Assembly (NCBI RefSeq): GCF_018362995.1 | Contig: NZ_CP074372.1 | Span: 992,001-1,056,000 of the forward strand | Direction: 5' to 3' | Length of the DNA stretch: 64,000 bases | From: Chryseobacterium indologenes | GTDB lineage: Bacteria > Bacteroidota > Bacteroidia > Flavobacteriales > Weeksellaceae | Shown here: positions 61,980 to 64,000 of the stretch, piece after piece | Numbering within the stretch: the first letter of the stretch is position 1 | Layout of the letters: each line of letters starts with the position of its first letter | Made by a program: the position numbers and the translations under genes | The notes under the pieces: model-generated | The model's input: only the letters and a program-made list of their open reading frames with translations | What the model was told of the DNA's origin: nothing | The model's database searches: none

Positions 61980-64000
61980 ATGAATAAGACAGCCTTATTA
62001 TTTTTCCCAACCTGTATGGTAATTTCTTCCCTTGTTTCAGCGCAGACAGCTTCTGTAACGGCATCCGGAAGAATCATGAATAAAGATAAAACTGCAATAC
62101 CTTACGCCCATATTATTTTAAAAAAAGAAAAAGACAGCACTTTTATGGCCGGAACCATTACCAATGAAGAAGGAAGATTTTCTATTACAGGCATAAAACC
62201 GGACCATTATCTTCTGGAAACCTCCATCACCGGATATGATACGCACACTCAGCCTGTTTTCATAGGAAGTCTTTCAGAATTTCTGGAAATCCCTGCCATT
62301 GAACTGAATCAGAAACAGGAAAATGAAACCAAAATAGAAGCCATCACCATTACGGTATCTAAAAAGAATGAGATAGACAGCCGACTTGATAAAAAAACGT
62401 ATTCTGTAGCAGACAACATCAGCCAAAGTGGCGGATCAGTATTACAAAGCATGCAGAACCTTCCGGGAATTACTGTACAGGACGGTAAAGTACAGCTTAG
62501 AGGAAATGATAAAGTAACGGTACTTATTGATGGTAAACAGACTGCTCTCACCGGGTTTGGAAGCCAGACAGGGCTGGATAATATTCCGGCTTCTGCTATT
62601 GATAAAATTGAAATCATCAACAATCCTTCCTCAAAATATGATGCGAATGGAAATGCAGGAATCATCAATATTATCATGAAAAAGAATAAACAGAACGGAT
62701 GGAACGGAAAAGCAGGATTCACAACAGGTTTAGGTTCTCTTTGGGTAAGAAAAGAAAATCTTCCCACAATAAGACCACAGTATACATTAACGCCTAAAAT
62801 AAACCCATCACTGTCTGTTAATTACAGAAAAAACAAGGTAAATATATTTTTACAGGCCGATAATTTATATACTGAAACTCTTAATAAAAATGAATTTGTA
62901 ACCCGTACTTATGATGATGGAACCGTTATTAATTCTCAGCTGAAAAGAAACAGAAATACGAATTTTTTCACCACTAAAGCAGGAATAGACTGGACCATTG
63001 ATCCGCAAAATACCTTAACCATTTCAGGAATGTATGGAAGCGAAAAGATCATCGACAGGGGAGACCAGCCGTTTTTCAATGGAGATATGTCCCAACGTCT
63101 GCGTCTGTGGCAGTTTTTGGAAGACGAGCTGAAAACAACCGTGATGGGAACCGCTTCTTATCAGCATAAATTCAAAGATGCCGGGCATGTTTTGAATGCA
63201 GGATTCAATTATACTTTCCACAGAGAGGATGAAAAGTATTTCTATGATAATTACCTTCCTTATTCCACAGGAACGGATGCTTTTAAGTTACTATCTGATG
63301 AACAGGTGTATGATTTCAATGTAGATTATGTAAAACCTCTGAAATACGGCCGGATAGAAACCGGAATTAAATTAAGAAACAGAAGCATTCCTACCAATAT
63401 GAATTTCATTCCCGGTACCAACTCTGTGCTGGATGCTTCTGCAGGAGGAAAAGCTGATTATAAAGAATTTATTCCTGCGGTATACGGAAATTATGTTTTT
63501 GAAAATGAAAAATGGGAAGCAGAACTGGGACTGAGATTGGAATACGTAAAAATTCAATATGATGTAAATCCCAACCACCCAACTTATAAAAGTGACGGGT
63601 ACAATTATACCCAGCCATTTCCGAATTTCAGACTTGCTTATAAGCTTGATGACCGTAATAAGTTCTCTGTATTTTATAATAGAAGGGTAGACCGTCCTAA
63701 CGAAGTAGACATCCGTATTTTTCCAAAGTATGATGATGCAGAAATCATTAAGGTAGGAAATCCGGCACTGCGTCCTCAGTTTACGAATTCTATTGAGCTT
63801 GGATATAAACACAATTGGGATAATGGATATCTGTATTCTGCTTTATACCACCGTTTTGCCAACGGAACTATCACGAGAATTTCAAGTATTGTTCCGAACA
63901 GCACTCTTATCTATGCCATATTCCAGAATGCCGGAAAAAGCTATAACACAGGGATTGAAACGATATGGAATCAAAAGGTATCGGATGTATATTCCTTTAA
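61980..64000 (+). CDS. TonB-dependent outer-membrane receptor, truncated at window end
   Basis: An open frame from ATG 61980 that runs to the end of the window, at least 673 codons. It has a signal peptide (MNKTALLFFPTCMVISSLVSAQ), a carboxypeptidase-regulatory-like domain (VTASGRIMNKDKTAIPYAHII, GTITNEEGRFSITGIKP), a plug (LPGITVQDGKVQLRGNDKVT, IDKIEIINNPSSKYDANGNAGIINI) and part of the outer-membrane beta-barrel (OMP_b-brl_3-like). Substrate unknown; this SusC/FhuE-like group may take up peptides, glycans or chelates. Confidence 0.88.
   Translation, partial: MNKTALLFFPTCMVISSLVSAQTASVTASGRIMNKDKTAIPYAHIILKKEKDSTFMAGTITNEEGRFSITGIKPDHYLLETSITGYDTHTQPVFIGSLSEFLEIPAIELNQKQENETKIEAITITVSKKNEIDSRLDKKTYSVADNISQSGGSVLQSMQNLPGITVQDGKVQLRGNDKVTVLIDGKQTALTGFGSQTGLDNIPASAIDKIEIINNPSSKYDANGNAGIINIIMKKNKQNGWNGKAGFTTGLGSLWVRKENLPTIRPQYTLTPKINPSLSVNYRKNKVNIFLQADNLYTETLNKNEFVTRTYDDGTVINSQLKRNRNTNFFTTKAGIDWTIDPQNTLTISGMYGSEKIIDRGDQPFFNGDMSQRLRLWQFLEDELKTTVMGTASYQHKFKDAGHVLNAGFNYTFHREDEKYFYDNYLPYSTGTDAFKLLSDEQVYDFNVDYVKPLKYGRIETGIKLRNRSIPTNMNFIPGTNSVLDASAGGKADYKEFIPAVYGNYVFENEKWEAELGLRLEYVKIQYDVNPNHPTYKSDGYNYTQPFPNFRLAYKLDDRNKFSVFYNRRVDRPNEVDIRIFPKYDDAEIIKVGNPALRPQFTNSIELGYKHNWDNGYLYSALYHRFANGTITRISSIVPNSTLIYAIFQNAGKSYNTGIETIWNQKVSDVYSF

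Noticed and set aside
62309..63812. Three minus-strand ORFs (62309-62767, 63024-63221, 63372-63812)
   Set aside because: They lie within the open TonB-receptor frame from 61980, whose signal peptide, plug and barrel motifs are clear.
1..64000. tRNA, rRNA, transposase, integrase or phage genes
   Set aside because: I looked for conserved motifs of these on both strands and saw none; short tRNAs could be missed without a computed search.

Overview
The window looks like a chromosome segment of a flavobacterium close to Chryseobacterium (Weeksellaceae). The evidence is AT-rich intergenic DNA, promoters of the Bacteroidetes type (-7 box TAnnTTTG, often with TTG about 18-20 nt upstream), a type IX secretion (T9SS) sorting domain, SusC/FhuE-like TonB receptors with N-terminal carboxypeptidase-like domains, and protein sequences of flavobacterial character. 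I see no rRNA, tRNA, CRISPR array, transposase or phage gene. The genus is inferred from gene content; no database search was possible.

Layout. 1-9.7 kb: small resistance and regulation genes (two MFS pumps, HxlR regulator, alpha/beta hydrolase, FrnE-like DsbA protein, nucleosidase, AraC and Crp/Fnr regulators, S41 peptidase, GNAT, esterase). 9.9-25 kb: a siderophore locus. A clavaminate-synthase-like Fe(II)/2-oxoglutarate oxygenase is divergent from a nine-gene operon: PLP decarboxylase, NIS synthetase fused to a GNAT acyltransferase, N-hydroxylase, second NIS synthetase, MATE exporter, acyl carrier protein, AMP-dependent ligase, TonB receptor and PepSY reductase-like protein. 25.2-31.9 kb: MocR regulator divergent from a biotin run (a predicted diiron ferritin-like protein overlapping bioF, then bioD, bioB, bioA). 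32-36 kb: a T9SS-exported delta-60 repeat protein and a GH5-ricin lipoprotein. 36-39.3 kb: HxlR/metallo-hydrolase pair and MFS/AraC pair. 39.3-43.2 kb: a candidate small RNA, then an MFS pump, a siderophore-interacting protein and an Fnr-like regulator, with an FNR-type box upstream. 43.3-49.4 kb: a heavy-metal RND system in which pump and outer-membrane channel are one ORF. 49.7-58.5 kb: an unfamiliar FMN-barrel-like protein, aldo/keto reductases, ClC channel, SDR and NDH-2. 58.6-64 kb: a two-component system with a frameshifted four-helix-bundle cassette wedged between regulator and kinase, a four-repeat membrane protein, and a TonB receptor running off the window.

How the genes work together. 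The siderophore locus reads as a complete make-export-import-reduce unit. The oxygenase plus decarboxylase suggest conversion of lysine through 4-hydroxylysine to 3-hydroxycadaverine, then N-hydroxylation, acylation and coupling to citrate. This fits the chryseochelin siderophores described from Chryseobacterium, which are reported to contain 3-hydroxycadaverine and fumarate. The SIP/MFS genes near 41 kb may serve the same iron economy. The most open question is the diiron protein at the head of the biotin operon, because no bioC or bioH is visible nearby. Dispersed intergenic repeats (three copies of a TCCAAC-ended element, a GTCATTCTGA palindrome, a GGGCTTTAGCCC hairpin) explain most of the longer non-coding gaps.
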